Below are positions 62,873 through 64,000 of a stretch of DNA of 64,000 nt, piece by piece (the stretch's first letter is position 1; each line of letters starts with the position of its first letter). This stretch comes from Rhynochetos jubatus (taxonomy: Eukaryota; Chordata; Aves; Eurypygiformes; Rhynochetidae), in assembly GCA_027574665.1 (NCBI GenBank), contig CM050652.1, positions 8,040,589 through 8,104,588 on the forward strand, given 5' to 3'. The notes below the pieces were generated by a model. It was not told the DNA's origin, did not search any database, and was given only the letters and a program-made list of their open reading frames with translations. The position numbers were made by a program, and so were the translations under genes.

Positions 62873-64000
62873 ATATTTCACCACAAAAATCAATTATAAT
62901 TGGATGTCCATACATCTGTCAGTAGAACTACTTGTAAGTATTTCTGTCTGCAAGAACCACAGGTGTGACGGTTCAGGTGACAGCCCTAGGAAAGGTACTG
63001 GGTAAGCAACTTGCTTTAGAACCCCCAATCTGCTGCAGAAAGCCTTGGGAGATGCTACATCTCCAAGCCGAGATACAGGAAAGATATTTCATTTACGAGA
63101 TCAACGAATTTCAGCAAGCAAATGGAAAAGGACCAAGCTTATCATAACATTTTTGTGTGCTAGGGAGATAAATTATGTCCTGGATTGCAGCAGGAGTTCA
63201 ACACATCAGTGCTGATGGAGATGAGTTAGTCCAGCTTATAGCTCCGTGAACGAAAATACCTCACGTTGTGGAAGCATCCTACTGTACTGAATAAAAGGTG
63301 AACAAAGGAGCCTGTCATTGCTCCTGTTGGGTCAGTACCTGCTCACAGTTCCAGTACCTGAGACAACTGCCATCACTTTCTATGGCCTTCCATCATACCA
63401 CCAATGTCCAGCTTTGCACGTCCTGCCTGAGCCCCAGCCCTTCTTGAACCTCGCCTTTTGTGAGAAACCTTTCGCTGGAAAAAGCATTAAGCTCCACATC
63501 ATTGTTTTTATACAAATCTAAAAAGTATGTTTGAGCACTAGTAGATGACTTTTATTTATAGCTTTGTATTTTCATCTGGATAAATAGGAAGAAACAGGAG
63601 GATTTATTTCATTCGGGGCAAATGTGCATCTACCAACGAAATTAATGGAATCTGTGAACCCAAGCCAAGGTTATATGGCAATTTGACTCAACATAACGTT
63701 AATGACTTATTTTAACTGGGCATTAAAACCCCAGATTATGTTTATTCCACAGCATTTCTTTCTGTCTAAGGGAAGTTTATTACTCACCCAGCTCCAAATA
63801 CAGAGTGAATGTTGCTATCTCTGTGGGAAATGACCAAGCTGTCTCATTGCTGCTACCATCTATGTGTGCTGCTCGTTAGATCATTAATTTGTGCCAAGGA
63901 GGGCAAGCTGGATTGGGATGTCAGATGCTAGAAGGAGGAACACTCATCTGAGGACATGGCGGGACTACAGGCAGATCATCCTTCCTCAGCCTCAACCCAT

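Larger units (their letters stand above)
55261..64000. other. Upstream intergenic sequence, no recognisable gene
   Basis: Beyond the promoter zone I find three CR1 copies, a tandem palindromic repeat at 62821-62872 and otherwise unique sequence. No frame resembles a known protein, including the genes I would expect next to FAM107B (for example CDNF or HSPA14). Part of it could still be an intron of a more distal FAM107B promoter. Confidence 0.6.

Overview
This is a vertebrate nuclear window, almost certainly from a bird. The evidence is eight or more 5'-truncated CR1 LINE copies in both orientations, with the 3' terminus typical of avian CR1. Several carry very similar 3' ends, as in neoavian genomes. 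No prokaryotic gene organisation is present.

The one protein-coding exon I can name is on the minus strand at 3389-3572. It encodes the N-terminus of FAM107B (DUF1151 family, also called HITS): the peptide from MAEPDYI to LLMNQK, with a consensus acceptor and donor. The rest of that gene (the coiled-coil exons) would lie below position 1, outside the window. FAM107B runs right to left here, so 3573 to about 55 kb reads as its first intron(s) and the 50.8-55.3 kb zone as its 5' end. A strong CpG island covers about 54.2-55.1 kb. Four minus-strand donor sites in or near it could close noncoding or nearly noncoding first exons: 55161, 54686, 52766 and 50882. The 52766 exon has a TATA box in the right place. 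The 54686 and 52766 exons contain no ATG, so the first AUG in either spliced mRNA would be the known FAM107B start. The 55161 exon carries an ATG in the correct phase to extend the N-terminus.

Layout: 1-3388, intron downstream of the coding exon, with two CR1 copies. 3389-3572, FAM107B coding exon. 3573-about 50.8 kb, a long intron, mostly unique AT-rich sequence with three CR1 copies and several simple repeats. 50.8-55.3 kb, promoter zone and CpG island. 55.3-64 kb, upstream sequence with three CR1 copies, two of them forming a close inverted pair, and no recognisable gene.

The best unexplained signals are a 32-bp-stem hairpin with a 6-nt loop at 30016-30085 (precursor-microRNA-like or a tiny foldback element), the inverted CR1 pair at 56024-56627 whose arms share private variants, and the multi-promoter 5' end of FAM107B. 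Most other open frames are chance. Many lack an ATG, and those in the CpG island are open only because stop codons are rare in GC-rich DNA. Everything here was read by eye, without alignment or folding software.
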